Positions 27,944 to 37,880 of a DNA stretch of 48,309 bases are shown piece by piece. The notes beneath the pieces are model-generated. The model did no database searches. It was given only the letters and a program-made list of their open reading frames with translations, and had not been told where the DNA came from. The stretch spans positions 1 through 48,309 of the forward strand of contig NZ_MUME01000012.1 of the NCBI RefSeq assembly GCF_002155915.1, read 5' to 3'. The stretch's first letter is position 1, and every line of letters starts with the position of its first letter. Made by a program: the position numbers and the translations under genes. This stretch comes from Streptomyces thermovulgaris (lineage in GTDB: Bacteria; Actinomycetota; Actinomycetes; Streptomycetales; Streptomycetaceae).

Positions 27944-28345
27944 TCAGGCGCCCTGTGCCGGGGCGGGACGGTCGGCCTCCGGCTGGAGACATGCCGCCAC
28001 GGTCTCGGGGTCCATCGCGGCCAGGCTGGCGAACATGCGCAGAGGTTCGGCCAAGGTCTGGCAGCACATCACGTACTGGTTGCTGCGCCCTTTGGGGATC
28101 GCCTGGACAAGCTGCTGTTCCCTCAAAGGGGCCAGATGATGACTGACCAGCGTCTGGCTCAAGCCCGTGGCCTCCTGCAACTCCTTGACGGTGCGGGGAC
28201 GCTGCGCGATCAGCAGGATCAGCATCAAACGGGTCTCGTCCGCCAGCGCCCGGAGTTTGGGGGCCAGCATCCGGGCCCGTTCGCGCTCGCTGAGCCACTG
28301 GGCGGGATCACTGACCGCAACCCTCAGCTTCGACGGCCGGGCCAT
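27944..28345 (-). CDS. ArsR family regulator beside the MFS gene
   Basis: A 133-residue winged-helix repressor. It has the ArsR core KLRALADETRLMLILLIAQ, the recognition helix GLSQTLVSHHLAPLREQQLV, and a wing ending SNQYVMCCQTLAEPLRMF. The vicinal Cys pair in the last helix and a later Cys (VAACLQPE) resemble C-terminal arsenical sites of some ArsR proteins, such as the three-Cys site of Acidithiobacillus ArsR. ATG 28345 is chosen because GGGAGG lies 5 nt upstream. It lies downstream of the MFS gene on the same strand with a 111-bp gap, and could sense the pathway product or As(III) and control the MFS promoter palindrome at 30145-30172. An organoarsenical ligand is inference. Confidence 0.87.
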   Translation of the reverse strand: MARPSKLRVAVSDPAQWLSERERARMLAPKLRALADETRLMLILLIAQRPRTVKELQEATGLSQTLVSHHLAPLREQQLVQAIPKGRSNQYVMCCQTLAEPLRMFASLAAMDPETVAACLQPEADRPAPAQGA

Positions 28346-28456
28346 CGCCACCTCCCTCTCCACGCCGGCACCGCCCTCCGGTCCCGGCCCGTCCTTGCCG
28401 GACAGGCCCGGCCGGACCGCGGATTCGATCCTACGCATGGTGCTGAGCCCGGGTGA

Positions 28457-30022
28457 TCAAGAAGCTGCGGGAGCGTCGGTGCTGTTGTGCACGACGGCGG
28501 TTTCGGCCTGTCCGATGCCGTCACCGTCGGCGATGCGGGCTCTGGGCAGAATGAAAGCCGTGGCCAATGCCCCGGCGACTGCGACACCGACGGCGATGAT
28601 CAAGGTGGGGGCAAACCCGTCGACGAAGGACTGCTGGGCGGCCTCCAGCACCCGTCGGCCGGTATCACCGCCCAGCTGCTGGGCGACGACGGATGCTCCC
28701 GCCAACGACTCGCGTACCGCCTCTCCGGCCTCACCGGGCAGCTGCGCCGTCTTCGGAAGATCGTCGCGGTAGAACGTGGCGATCACGCTGCCGCTGACGG
28801 CGATACCAAGCGCACCGCCGACCTGCATCCCCACGTCCGCCACAGCGGAGCCTGCACCTGCCTGGCGGGCGGCGGAGACCATCAGGATGGCGTCGACGGC
28901 GGCCGGCAGGGCGATGCCCATGCCGAAACCGAACACGGCCAGCCCCCACAGCGCCTGGGCCTCGTCCTCGACCTGCAGGCCCGCCAGAACTCCCAGACCG
29001 GCGGCGCACAGCAGCAGACCGAACACGACCGTACTCTTCAGCCCGGTGCGCTCCACCAGCTTCGCGGAGAGGGGGGCGCCGATCATCATGGTGCCGATGG
29101 CGAGCATGCGCACGCCCGCGCCCAGTGGGTCGAGCTCGAGCACCGACTGCAGGTACTGGGTGAGCAGATACAGGCCGCTGTAGAGACCGAAGGAGGTGCA
29201 GGCGATCGCCAGGGCCCCGCCACCGTAACGCGAGTTGAGGAGCAGACCGACGTCGAGCATCGGGTAGGTGGTGCGTCGCTCCCACACCAGGAAGGCGACC
29301 ATCAGGCCCACACCCACGAAGAGCGAACCGAGCGTGATGATGTCGCTCCATCCGTTGTGCGGGGCCTCGACCAGGCCGTAGACGATGGCCACGAGGCCGG
29401 CCACCGACAGCAGGGCTCCCACAAGGTCCAGGCCGGGGTGACCGGCAGCCTTGGACTCGGGGATCAGTCTGGCGCCGCCGATCAGAGCGACGGCGGCCAG
29501 CGGCACGTTGATGATGAACATCGAGCCCCACCAGAAGTGTTCCAGCAGCAAGCCGCTGACCAGCGGCCCGAGCGGAACGCCGATGGCCGCCGCACCCGAC
29601 CAGATGCCGATCGCCTTGCCCTGCTCCTCGGGCGGGAAGACGTCCTTGATGATGGCGAGGGTCGCGGGCATCATCAGTGCCGCCGAGACACCCATCAGAG
29701 CCCGGAAAACGATCAGCAGCTCGGCGTTGGACGCGAATGCCGCACCCAGGCTGGTCAGCGCAAAGGCCGCCAGACCGATGGACAGCAGCCGTTTGCGGCC
29801 AAAACGGTCGGACAGACCACCGGCCATGAGCAACAGCCCGCCGAAGGCCAGCGCGTAGGAGTCGACCGTCCACTGCAGCTGGCTGCTGGTGGCGTTCAGA
29901 TCTTTCTGGATGCTGGGCAGGGCAAGGTTCAGGATCAAGGTGTCCAAGCCGATCAGCACCAGGCTCAGACACAGGATGCTCAGGATCTGCCATCGTCGGG
30001 GATGGCCGGCGGAGTTGTTCAC
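28457..30022 (-). CDS. MFS transporter, DHA2 (EmrB/QacA) family
   Basis: A 521-residue transporter with about 14 hydrophobic helices. It has motif A-like GGLSDRFGRKRLLSIG and motif C-like GAAAIGVPLGPLVSGLLLEH. DHA2 proteins export drugs and small amphiphiles with proton antiport. GTG 30022 is used; GAGGAG lies 7 nt before it. The gene is divergent from the amidotransferase operon across about 780 bp, and a palindromic operator lies 123 bp upstream. It is the best candidate exporter for the arseno-organic product. No arsenite pump (Acr3 or ArsB) is present in the window. Confidence 0.93.
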   Translation of the reverse strand: MNNSAGHPRRWQILSILCLSLVLIGLDTLILNLALPSIQKDLNATSSQLQWTVDSYALAFGGLLLMAGGLSDRFGRKRLLSIGLAAFALTSLGAAFASNAELLIVFRALMGVSAALMMPATLAIIKDVFPPEEQGKAIGIWSGAAAIGVPLGPLVSGLLLEHFWWGSMFIINVPLAAVALIGGARLIPESKAAGHPGLDLVGALLSVAGLVAIVYGLVEAPHNGWSDIITLGSLFVGVGLMVAFLVWERRTTYPMLDVGLLLNSRYGGGALAIACTSFGLYSGLYLLTQYLQSVLELDPLGAGVRMLAIGTMMIGAPLSAKLVERTGLKSTVVFGLLLCAAGLGVLAGLQVEDEAQALWGLAVFGFGMGIALPAAVDAILMVSAARQAGAGSAVADVGMQVGGALGIAVSGSVIATFYRDDLPKTAQLPGEAGEAVRESLAGASVVAQQLGGDTGRRVLEAAQQSFVDGFAPTLIIAVGVAVAGALATAFILPRARIADGDGIGQAETAVVHNSTDAPAAS

Positions 30023-30144
30023 TCACATACTCCTCAAACGCGTCATGTCGACGCCCGGACAGGGCTTTCCGGAGGCCGACCGTGACTGCGGGGGATGTGA
30101 GGCAGGCCGGCCTCCGACCACCCCCACATTAAGCAGCACCTCCT

Positions 30145-30172
30145 GATATCAACAGCGATCGCTGTTAATATC
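30145..30172. promoter_or_regulatory. Palindromic operator upstream of the MFS gene
   Basis: A 28-bp palindrome, GATAT-C-AACAGCGATCGCTGTT-A-ATATC, perfect except for one C/A pair. The central 16 bp are fully self-complementary. Its placement and AT-rich flanks fit an ArsR-type repressor, most simply the one encoded at 27944. Confidence 0.75.
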
Positions 30173-30799
30173 GGCCGAGTTTGTGCGCCAGATTCAGCCA
30201 TCTGACCGATCTCTCCACAACCACCCTTCCCGGCCGGGAAACCGCCCCCACGAGGTGCACACATCTCGAGCAAGGCCCGCACGGGCACTCGCCTCACCCA
30301 TTCGGGTGTCACCGTGTCGAGCTCTCCGCGTGCACCAGTCACATATGGCAACACCCCTGCTCAGCCCGCCTCTCAACACTTCAAACCCATCGAGGACCAC
30401 ACACCCCGGGACGGACTGCAGAGTTGGCGTAAAACGCCCCCCGCAAGCAGAGAAACCCTCGAACACTTAGACCGTCATCGATACATTTGGCGAGAAGCAG
30501 CACGGGGGCCTGCACAAAAGGCCCTACAACGGGGTATTCAGGGGGACTGGAGCACATGCGTACATCCGGCAGGCGAACACATACAGCCACGCCCTCGCCG
30601 GCACGGCGATAGGGGCCTGCTCCTCGTCTCACATCCGGGGTCCGTGCGTGGCGGCACGGTCCTGACATCACCTCAGAACACACCTGATGCATGCGCGGTA
30701 TGACGCGTCGGCACGCTGTCTGCTGCGCTCACGAGGCTGGGGCCGCCGCTGGCGACGGCTGGTTCCAGCCCCTTCCCGAAATCCTCGAAAGGGAAAGCG
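30173..30799. other. Intergenic region of about 630 bp between divergent operons
   Basis: No gene with Streptomyces codon bias; GC content is visibly lower than around it. It should carry the promoter of the amidotransferase-molybdoenzyme-AroA-mutase operon. GGGAAAG just before 30800 is the ribosome-binding site of the first gene. Confidence 0.5.
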
Positions 30800-31516
30800 A
30801 TGTCAGTCTCTGCTCAGCCACGCCTGGCCCTGGTGGGCGACCGCGGCAACCATAACGAGCCGTCCCATCCGAAGATCGACGCGATGCGTGAGCAGTGGGA
30901 TCTGGCCACTGAATGGGTTCCGACCACCGACATCCACGACGCCTCCCCGCTGGAGAGCTTCGACGGCATCTGGGTGGTGCCCGGAGCACCGTACGTCAAC
31001 CAGAGGGGCGTGCACATCGCCGTGCGGCACGCACGTGAGAACCGGGTGCCGTTCCTGGGCACCTGCGGCGGCTTCTTCAGCGCCCTGATCGAATATGCAC
31101 AGAACGTGCTGCACCTGCCCGAGGCGGAAGGTGCGGACGAGAATCCCGAGAAGCTGATGCCCCTGGTCACGCCGCTGAAGTGCTCCTTCCGCGGCGAAAA
31201 GGCACCCTTGAGAGTCAAAGAGGGCTCCCGTCTCGCCGCACTCTACGGCACAACCGAGGTGGAAGAGATCTTCCACTGCGACTACGGGCTGTCCGACGCC
31301 TTCATGAGCGCCGCCAACCAGGGCGCCCTGCAGATCAATGCCTGGGACGTCGACGGTGCACCCCGTGCCCTGGAGCTCATCGGCCATCCGTTCTTCATAG
31401 GCAGCCTCTTCCAGCCCGAGCTGTCCTCCGCACCGGGCGCCGAGCACAAGATCCTCAACGCGTTCCTGTCGGCCGTACGCACCAAGGCAGGTGCCGTACC
31501 GACGTCGACGGGCTGA
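30800..31516 (+). CDS. CTP-synthase-type class I glutamine amidotransferase domain, stand-alone
   Basis: A 238-residue protein matching only the C-terminal glutaminase domain of CTP synthase (PyrG); the N-terminal synthetase domain is absent. The nucleophile is kept (Cys89 in FLGTCGGFFSAL), and HPFFIGSLFQPE matches the PyrG motif, but the catalytic His of FHPE is replaced by Gln205 (FQPE), giving Cys-Gln-Glu. Classical glutaminase activity should therefore be reduced or changed. It may form a covalent Cys adduct, transfer another group, or bind an arsenical through Cys89; these are inferences. CTP-synthase-like genes occur in related arseno-organic loci. ATG 30800 follows GGGAAAG. It begins the operon with the molybdoenzyme, AroA-like and mutase genes. 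Confidence 0.85.
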   Translation: MSVSAQPRLALVGDRGNHNEPSHPKIDAMREQWDLATEWVPTTDIHDASPLESFDGIWVVPGAPYVNQRGVHIAVRHARENRVPFLGTCGGFFSALIEYAQNVLHLPEAEGADENPEKLMPLVTPLKCSFRGEKAPLRVKEGSRLAALYGTTEVEEIFHCDYGLSDAFMSAANQGALQINAWDVDGAPRALELIGHPFFIGSLFQPELSSAPGAEHKILNAFLSAVRTKAGAVPTSTG

Positions 31517-31626
31517 CGACCCCAACCCCTCTGCGGCCTTGTGAGACCGTGCGTCGTGTGTGCGCACGGCCCGGGCATCGCCGTGCCCACCTCGTCCCGC
31601 ACCGTGCGGAAGGATCCCAGCTCGCC

Positions 31627-34146
31627 ATGAAGTCCGACCAGTACGGCCTCTCCCGGCGCGGTTTCGTCCGCGGCAGCGTCATCGGCGGTGCCAGTCTCGG
31701 TGCCCCCGCTCTGCTTCCGGTGCTCTCGACGCATGCCGCCGACGGTCCCGCGGCAGCGGACGCGACGGCTTCCAGCGGCGCTCCACGGGCAGCTTTCACC
31801 GATCACTCCGCCGCCCTGAGCCCGGACAGGACCGTCGCCACGGCATGCCAGTTCTGCAACTCCAACTGCCGCCTCCATGTCGACCTCAAGGCCGGCCGCA
31901 TCCTCGCTGTGCGCGGCGAGGACAAGGACCCCGTGCAACAGGGTCAGGTCTGCGTCAAGGCGGAGCTGATGCCCCAGCTGGTCTACAACGCGGAACGACT
32001 GACCCGGCCTCTGCGTCGCGTCTCCGGCGCAAAGGGGTCGCCCAGCTCAAAGTTCGAGGCCATCAGCTGGGACGAGGCCCTGCGCACCATCGCCGGAAAG
32101 CTGCTGGCCCTGCGCGACGCCGGCCAGGCGCACACCATCGCCAACCGGACCACAGGCCGTCTGCCCCGCGGCACCGGATCGCTGGTGGCCCGTCTGTTCG
32201 CGATGCTGGGCAGCCCCAACAACACCGATGTCGGCCCGGTCTGCAACGACGCGGGGGGCAACGCCCTGGCGGCAACCTTCGGTCTGGGCACCTTCACCAA
32301 CGGCTACGGCATCGACGGTGCCACCGGCAGGGACGACCTGGGCTCGGCTCGCCACTACCTGCTCCTGGGCACCAACCAGGCCGAGACCCACCCGGTGACC
32401 TTCGACTACCTGCTGCGCAGCCGTAAGAGAACCAAGGCCACCCTGACCGTGGTCGACCCGCGTCTGACCCCGACCGGAGCGGTGGCCGACCGGTGGGTGG
32501 CACCCAAGCCGCACACCGACTTCGCGCTGCTGCTGGCCATGCTCCACCACATCGTGGAGGAAGGCCTGTACGACAAGGCGTTCGTCGAACGGTGGGTGGT
32601 CGGCTTCGACGAGCTGCGCGCACACCTGAGGAAGCGCCGGTACACCCCCACATGGGCGGCGAAGGTGACCGGTCTCGATGCCGCCACCATCAGGGAGATG
32701 GCCGAGGAGTACGCGACGGCGAAACCAGCAGCAATCTTCTGCAACGCAGGCATCTCCCACCAGCTCGGCGCGTTCGACACCTACCGGGTGGCAGCGTTCC
32801 TGGCGGCGGTGACCGGCAACATCGGCCGGCCGGGCGGTGGCTGCAACTTCATGCACAACACCTGGCCCGGCGACCTGCACCTGCCGCCACTGAAGGCCGA
32901 GGTGCCCGAGCGGCGCGAGGCACTGCCGGTCGGTCCGGACTACTTCGCCGAATCTATCCTGACCGGCAGGCCGTACCGGCTGCGCGCGGTGATCACGCAG
33001 GGCAACCCGCTGGTGTCCTCCGCCAACACCACCAAGGTGAAGAAGGCGTTCGAGCAGCTCGACTTCTACGTCTACACAGGTCTGTTCATGGAGGAGGCCG
33101 CGTACTACGCCGACATCATCCTGCCGGTGTGCAGCGGGCTGGAGATGGAGGGCGTCTACATGCGCCGCGACGACCGGGCCATCCGCTGGCAGGAGCAGGT
33201 TGTGGACCGGGTGGGTGAGTCCCGGCCGGACTGGGAGATCTGGATCGGCCTGGCGCACGCCCTGGCGGAGCTGGACACCCGCCGCCCCGCCGTCGAGTGG
33301 CGCGAGGCGTTTCCGAAACGCTGGATGGACTACAAGGAGTTGTGGGACGACTTCGTCGCCCACACCCCCGGCATGGGCGGCATGACCCGCACCCGGATGC
33401 GGAAACGCGCCGAGCCGCTGCGCTGGCCGTGCCCCACGCCCGAACACCCCGGGGTCAGCACCCTGTATCTGGACCACCCCAGCTGGTACGAGGCAGCGGA
33501 GTCGCTGGACCCGGCCCACCGGGGCAAACGCTTCCTCACTCCAAGCGGCAAGGTCGAGTTCTTCACCCCGGAACTGGAGAAGAAGCTGGCCGTCACCGGG
33601 CACAGCGCCCTGCCGGTCTTCTACACGCATCCCGAGGTCACGGGGAGAAACCCCACTCTTGCCTACAGCCGTACGTTCGTCACCAATCCCGTCAACCCCC
33701 AGGCCGTCACCCACCCGGTGCGCCTGGGGGTGCCCGGCGACGACGCGGTGCACCGCGCCTTCCCCCTCATGGGCATGACCGGTCGGCCCAGTGCCGTGCA
33801 CTTCGCCGAGGTCACCCACTGGACGCCCACCGGAAAACAGCTCAACGGCATCCGCTTCATCCAGATTCACCCCGACACCGCCCGCCGTGCCGGCATCCGC
33901 GACGGCGACGACGTCCGCGTCGAGAGCCCGCGCGGCTCGGTGACGGGCACCGCACTGCTGTGGAAGGGAATCAGGCCGGACACCGTGTTCGTCCCCAATA
34001 CCTTCGGACCCGCCCAGAAGGTCGGTGACCTCTTCGACGACCCCCGCTACGAGGCGGCCAACACCCTTCTCGACGACCGCTACTACGACAACCTCTCCGG
34101 CCAGCAGGCCTTCAAGTGCTTCGCCTGCCGGGTCGTCAAGGCCTGA
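31627..34146 (+). CDS. Tat-exported molybdopterin oxidoreductase, DMSO reductase family
   Basis: An 839-residue catalytic subunit. A Tat signal ([17 protein letters not shown]) is followed by a [4Fe-4S] motif (Cys74, 77 and 81 in ACQFCNSNC, fourth Cys in QVCVKAE). The molybdenum ligand is probably Cys206 in [10 protein letters not shown]. Cofactor-binding blocks include [29 protein letters not shown] and [12 protein letters not shown]; the C-terminal molydopterin-dinucleotide domain starts near [12 protein letters not shown] Cys ligand fits periplasmic nitrate, polysulfide or arsenate reductases, not arsenite oxidase, which has none. No iron-sulfur or membrane subunit gene is beside it. In this locus it may interconvert As(V)/As(III) or act on an organoarsenical outside the membrane; that is inference. 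ATG 31627 starts the Tat signal. ModA at 5073 could support cofactor supply. Confidence 0.92.
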   Translation: MKSDQYGLSRRGFVRGSVIGGASLGAPALLPVLSTHAADGPAAADATASSGAPRAAFTDHSAALSPDRTVATACQFCNSNCRLHVDLKAGRILAVRGEDKDPVQQGQVCVKAELMPQLVYNAERLTRPLRRVSGAKGSPSSKFEAISWDEALRTIAGKLLALRDAGQAHTIANRTTGRLPRGTGSLVARLFAMLGSPNNTDVGPVCNDAGGNALAATFGLGTFTNGYGIDGATGRDDLGSARHYLLLGTNQAETHPVTFDYLLRSRKRTKATLTVVDPRLTPTGAVADRWVAPKPHTDFALLLAMLHHIVEEGLYDKAFVERWVVGFDELRAHLRKRRYTPTWAAKVTGLDAATIREMAEEYATAKPAAIFCNAGISHQLGAFDTYRVAAFLAAVTGNIGRPGGGCNFMHNTWPGDLHLPPLKAEVPERREALPVGPDYFAESILTGRPYRLRAVITQGNPLVSSANTTKVKKAFEQLDFYVYTGLFMEEAAYYADIILPVCSGLEMEGVYMRRDDRAIRWQEQVVDRVGESRPDWEIWIGLAHALAELDTRRPAVEWREAFPKRWMDYKELWDDFVAHTPGMGGMTRTRMRKRAEPLRWPCPTPEHPGVSTLYLDHPSWYEAAESLDPAHRGKRFLTPSGKVEFFTPELEKKLAVTGHSALPVFYTHPEVTGRNPTLAYSRTFVTNPVNPQAVTHPVRLGVPGDDAVHRAFPLMGMTGRPSAVHFAEVTHWTPTGKQLNGIRFIQIHPDTARRAGIRDGDDVRVESPRGSVTGTALLWKGIRPDTVFVPNTFGPAQKVGDLFDDPRYEAANTLLDDRYYDNLSGQQAFKCFACRVVKA

Positions 34147-34195
34147 TCCGCCGCTCGAGCCCGGCACCATCCGTTCCCACCGCTGGAGGCAGCGC

Positions 34196-35518
34196 ATGAC
34201 CGCCGTATCCGACCCTCGTCTCGAGGCGGAGTCCGTCACCGTCAGGACATTGCCCGGCTTCGACGAAACCGTCCGCGTCCTGGGCTCCAAGAGCTACACC
34301 AACCGCTACCTGGCCATCGCCTCCCTGTCCGGGCAGGAAACGGTCATCGACAACGCGCTGCTGTCCGATGACACCGTCTACCTCGCTCGTGCCATCGAAG
34401 CGTTCGGCCACGTCACCTGTGACATCGACTGGTCGGCCGCCCGCATCCGGGTCACTCCCACGGGCAAGCCGATGCGTGCGCCGGACGAGGAGATTTTCGT
34501 CGGCGGCGCGGGCACCCCGTTGCGGTTCCTGATCTCCATGGCCGGGCACGCCGAGGGCACCACCGTCATCACCGGCAATGCCCGCATGCAGGAACGTCCC
34601 ATGGGCGACCTGCTCAAGGCGCTGCCCGCACTCGGTGTGAACGCCACCGCGGTGCGCGGCAACGGCAGCCCGCCCATCCGCGTGGTCGGCGGCTCCTTCA
34701 AGGGCGGCTCCACCTCCATCAGCGGCGCCGTCTCCAGCCAGTTCACCTCCAGCCTCATCATCAACGCGCTGCGCGCCCAGACCGACACCGAGATCGTCAT
34801 CAGTGACGAGCTGATCTCCAAGCCGTACGTGGACATGACCCTCGCCGCGCTGAAGGAGATGGGCGTGCGCGTCGACCGCGACGGCTACCGGCGCTTCACC
34901 GTCCCGGCCGGACAGCAGGCCCGCGGAGGCCGGGTCACCGTGGAGCCGGACGCCTCGGGCATGTCCTACTTCCTGGCTGCCGCCGCCATCCTCCAGTCGC
35001 GGGTCGTCATCCCCGGCATCGGTGCCGACTCCCACCAGGGCGACGTCCACCTGGTGGAGGCACTGGAGCGGATGGGCTGCCGCACCGAGGTCACCGACGA
35101 CTCCGTCACCCTGACCGGCGGGCCGCTGCGCGGCATCGACATCGACATGGAGGCCATGCCCGATGTCGTGCCCTCCCTGGCGATCGTCGCCGCCTACGCC
35201 GAGGGCACCACCCGCATCACCAACATCGCCTCCCTGCGGGTGAAGGAGTGCGACCGCATCGCCGCCGTCACCACCGAACTGCGCAAGATGGGCATCGAGG
35301 TGGAGGAACACGCCGACGCCATGTACATCACCGGCGGCACCCCGCACGGCGCGGTCATCGACACCTACGACGACCACCGCATCGCCATGGCCTTCGCCAT
35401 CGGCGGCCTGCGCACCGAGGGCGTGGTCATCAAGGATCCCGGTTGCGTCGCCAAGTCCTTCCCCACCTTCTGGCAGACCCTCGACACCCTCCACCCCACC
35501 CTGGAGAGCACCGTATGA
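34196..35518 (+). CDS. AroA-like enolpyruvyl transferase (arsenoenolpyruvate synthase candidate)
   Basis: A 440-residue EPSP synthase (AroA) homologue. All main family blocks are present: [84 protein letters not shown] and [13 protein letters not shown]. The PEP-binding machinery therefore seems intact. Gene context argues against a shikimate role: it overlaps by 4 bp (ATGA) a mutase gene and lies among arsenic genes. For related Streptomyces loci the proposed role is joining PEP and arsenate to arsenoenolpyruvate, the substrate of the mutase. ATG 34196 has GGAGG 6 nt upstream; the open frame extends into the molybdoenzyme gene. Differences in the shikimate pocket should be checked structurally. 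Confidence 0.92.
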   Translation: MTAVSDPRLEAESVTVRTLPGFDETVRVLGSKSYTNRYLAIASLSGQETVIDNALLSDDTVYLARAIEAFGHVTCDIDWSAARIRVTPTGKPMRAPDEEIFVGGAGTPLRFLISMAGHAEGTTVITGNARMQERPMGDLLKALPALGVNATAVRGNGSPPIRVVGGSFKGGSTSISGAVSSQFTSSLIINALRAQTDTEIVISDELISKPYVDMTLAALKEMGVRVDRDGYRRFTVPAGQQARGGRVTVEPDASGMSYFLAAAAILQSRVVIPGIGADSHQGDVHLVEALERMGCRTEVTDDSVTLTGGPLRGIDIDMEAMPDVVPSLAIVAAYAEGTTRITNIASLRVKECDRIAAVTTELRKMGIEVEEHADAMYITGGTPHGAVIDTYDDHRIAMAFAIGGLRTEGVVIKDPGCVAKSFPTFWQTLDTLHPTLESTV

Positions 35519-37050
35519 GCGCATCCGAGACGGCATCCACCGGCCCGGGCATCCTGCTGGTGCTCGACGGCTGGGGCCGGGCTCCCGCGGCCGACGACAA
35601 CGCCCTGGCCCTGGCGCACACCCCGGTCCTGGACGAGCTCGTCACCCGGTTCCCGAGTACGCTGGCCGACGCCTCCGGCGAAGCGGTCGGCCTGCTCGCG
35701 GGCACGGTCGGCAACTCCGAGATCGGCCACATGGTCATCGGTGCCGGACGCCCCCTGCCCTACGACAGCCTGCTGGTCCAGCGGGCCATCGACAACGGCA
35801 CGCTGCGCACCCACCCCCGGCTGAGCGCCGTCCTGGACAGGACGGCTGCCGCAGGGCGCGCCCTGCACCTGATCGGGCTGTGCTCGGACGGACAGATCCA
35901 CGCCCATGTCGAGCACCTGGGTGATCTGCTGACCGCCGCGGCCACCCACCAGGTGAAGCGGGTGTTCATCCATGCCATCACCGACGGGCGGGACGTGGCC
36001 GACCACACCGCCCCGGCCTATCTGGCGCGGGTGGCCGAGCTCGCCGACCGCGCCGGAACGGGACGGCTCGCCACCCTCATCGGCCGCGGTTACGCCATGG
36101 ACAAGGCGGGAAACCTCGACCTCACCGAACAGGCGGTCGCCCTGGTCGCCGACGGCCGCGGTATGCCCGCCGACAGCCTCGACCAGGCGGTGGCCGCCTC
36201 CGGGCGCGGCGACGAGTGGGTGCCCGCGAGCGTGCTCACCACCGCCGGAAGCACGGCCATCGCCGACGGTGACGCGGTGGTGTGGTTCAACTTCCGCAGC
36301 GACCGCATCCAGCAGTTCGCCGACCGTCTGTACGAACACCTGGTAGCCACCGGACGCTCGGTGGACATGCTCAGCCTTGCCCAGTACGACACCCGCGCTG
36401 CCATACCCGCTCTGGTGGAGCGGGCGGACGCCTCCGGTGGCCTGGCCGACGAACTCGCCGCGGCCGGACTGCGCAGTGTCCGCATCGCCGAGGCCGAGAA
36501 GTTCGAGCACGTCACCTACTACATCAACGGCCGTGACACCTCAGTGCGCGCTGTCGAGGAACACGTACGGATCACGGGCGAGGGCAAACCCGACTACATC
36601 GCGCGTCCGCAGATGAACCTCGACCGTGTCACCGCGGCCGTCCTCCAGGCCGCCGGCCGCGCGGACGTCGATCTGGTCGTCGCCAACCTGGCCAACATCG
36701 ACGTGGTCGCGCACACCGGTCATCTGGCCGCCACCATCACCGCCTGCGAAGCGACCGACGCCGCGGTGGGACGGATCCTCGACGCGGCCCGCGACAACGG
36801 CCGGTGGGTGCTGGCCGTCGGCGACCACGGCAACGCCGAGAAGATGACCAAGCGGGCCCCGGACGGCACCGCCCGCCCTTACGGCGGGCACACCACCAAC
36901 CCGGTGCCCCTGGTGATCGTCCCCGCGCAGGAAAGCCAGCCGGTGCCGTCGCTGCCGGAACAGGCCACGCTCGCCGATGTCGCTCCCACCGTCCTGCGTC
37001 TTCTGGGGCACAAGCCCGGATCCGCCATGACAGGAAGGCCCCTGCTGTGA
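35515..37050 (+). CDS. Independent phosphoglycerate mutase homologue (arsonopyruvate mutase candidate)
   Basis: A 511-residue alkaline-phosphatase-superfamily protein of the GpmI type. The metal site is recognisable: VLDGWG, Ser68 in [44 protein letters not shown] and [10 protein letters not shown]. The loop that is usually YAMDRD reads YAMDKAGN, and the segment near [13 protein letters not shown] is shorter than the GpmI FFFNGG region, so the phosphoglycerate pocket is altered. With the AroA-like gene overlapping its start, the likely reaction is intramolecular rearrangement of arsenoenolpyruvate to 3-arsonopyruvate, forming the C-As bond, in place of the unrelated PEP mutase used for phosphonates. 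This fits the model for known arseno-organic clusters; for this protein it is inference. Confidence 0.92.
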   Translation: MSASETASTGPGILLVLDGWGRAPAADDNALALAHTPVLDELVTRFPSTLADASGEAVGLLAGTVGNSEIGHMVIGAGRPLPYDSLLVQRAIDNGTLRTHPRLSAVLDRTAAAGRALHLIGLCSDGQIHAHVEHLGDLLTAAATHQVKRVFIHAITDGRDVADHTAPAYLARVAELADRAGTGRLATLIGRGYAMDKAGNLDLTEQAVALVADGRGMPADSLDQAVAASGRGDEWVPASVLTTAGSTAIADGDAVVWFNFRSDRIQQFADRLYEHLVATGRSVDMLSLAQYDTRAAIPALVERADASGGLADELAAAGLRSVRIAEAEKFEHVTYYINGRDTSVRAVEEHVRITGEGKPDYIARPQMNLDRVTAAVLQAAGRADVDLVVANLANIDVVAHTGHLAATITACEATDAAVGRILDAARDNGRWVLAVGDHGNAEKMTKRAPDGTARPYGGHTTNPVPLVIVPAQESQPVPSLPEQATLADVAPTVLRLLGHKPGSAMTGRPLL

Positions 37051-37573
37051 GCCCGCTCGCCCTTCCTCCCGTCCAGGCCGCAGGGCACCGGACACCCTGC
37101 CCGACCAGATGCCCGGCCAGGCCTCACCTCGTGACGGCCCTCGCCGAGGACGCCGCCGTCCATCCGCTGGACGCCGGCATCGAGGCCAGGCTGTGTGAGC
37201 CCGCCGACTGCTTCGCACAGCCCTGGGCCCGTACATCCCGTCCGCAGACGAGGCCCGCATCACCCTCCATGGCCTGCTGCCCGAACCGCTGGAAGCACCT
37301 GATGCTTCATCAGCGGGTCCCCGCACACCGGTCACACCGCCGATGGGATGTGCGTCCCCTCTCGCGGCGTCCGGTCATGTCCGGTTCACCGCTCCCCCGC
37401 CAAGGGAAATCCCGGAGCCCGGACCACTGAACCCGGTTCCTCACTCCGGCACACCGGCGTCGAAGAGCCGCCGCCCATCTGCGTCAGATCCACCGCAGCC
37501 TGCGCGGGCAGCCCCTCAGGGCACTGCTGTCTCGCGTCCACCTCAGGGCACCGCCAACCCCGAAGGATCTGCC
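37051..37573. other. Region between the mutase gene and the Pst-like genes
   Basis: One plus-strand frame stays open from about 37200 to 37804 with no early start codon. Its first part (GPYIPSADEARITLHGLLPE) reads like protein, the rest is Pro/Ser-rich. It may be the remnant of a lost gene. No regulatory hairpin was found. Confidence 0.35.
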
Positions 37574-37804
37574 ATGGAAGTACTCGTATGCGTCGTGCTG
37601 CTCACCCTGGCCACCGCCGGGCGTCCCGACGGCGTTCCCCGTCTCACCGCTGTCGTCAGTATCGGCGCCTTCCGCGGAGGGCCGGCACCGGCCGCTCAGG
37701 TGTCCGCCGGTGCCGGCTCCGGCACGGCGCGCACTGGTCCGTCCCGCACACTGCAGGACTTCGCGACCGCCTGGCGGACATTCCTCCAGTCGTCGCCCCC
37801 GTGA
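37574..37804 (+). CDS. Possible small protein before pstS
   Basis: A 76-residue reading frame from ATG 37574, with AAGGA 6 nt upstream. It starts with a hydrophobic stretch (VLVCVVLLTLATAG) that could be a signal or membrane anchor, followed by a low-complexity Ala/Gly/Ser part and an amphipathic end (LQDFATAWRTFLQ). It ends 76 nt before the phosphate-binding-protein gene on the same strand. No family is recognised. It may be a small exported accessory protein or not a gene. Confidence 0.35.
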   Translation: MEVLVCVVLLTLATAGRPDGVPRLTAVVSIGAFRGGPAPAAQVSAGAGSGTARTGPSRTLQDFATAWRTFLQSSPP

Positions 37805-37880
37805 CCTTCCAGGACTCAGGGACACCCCACTCACCTCATCACACATGCCGCGATCACGCACGACGAAAGAAGGGCCCCCA

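Noticed and set aside
30183..30470. Small plus-strand ORF in the MFS-amidotransferase gap
   Set aside because: No Streptomyces codon bias, no ribosome-binding site and no family similarity.
31180..31626. Upstream extension of the molybdoenzyme frame
   Set aside because: It overlaps the amidotransferase gene and precedes the Tat signal at 31627.
34196..35518. Housekeeping shikimate-pathway aroA
   Set aside because: The overlap with a mutase gene and the arsenic context make a housekeeping role unlikely, although the motifs alone cannot exclude it.
35515..37050. Glycolytic phosphoglycerate mutase (gpmI)
   Set aside because: Substrate-loop changes and operon context argue against it. Biochemistry would be decisive.
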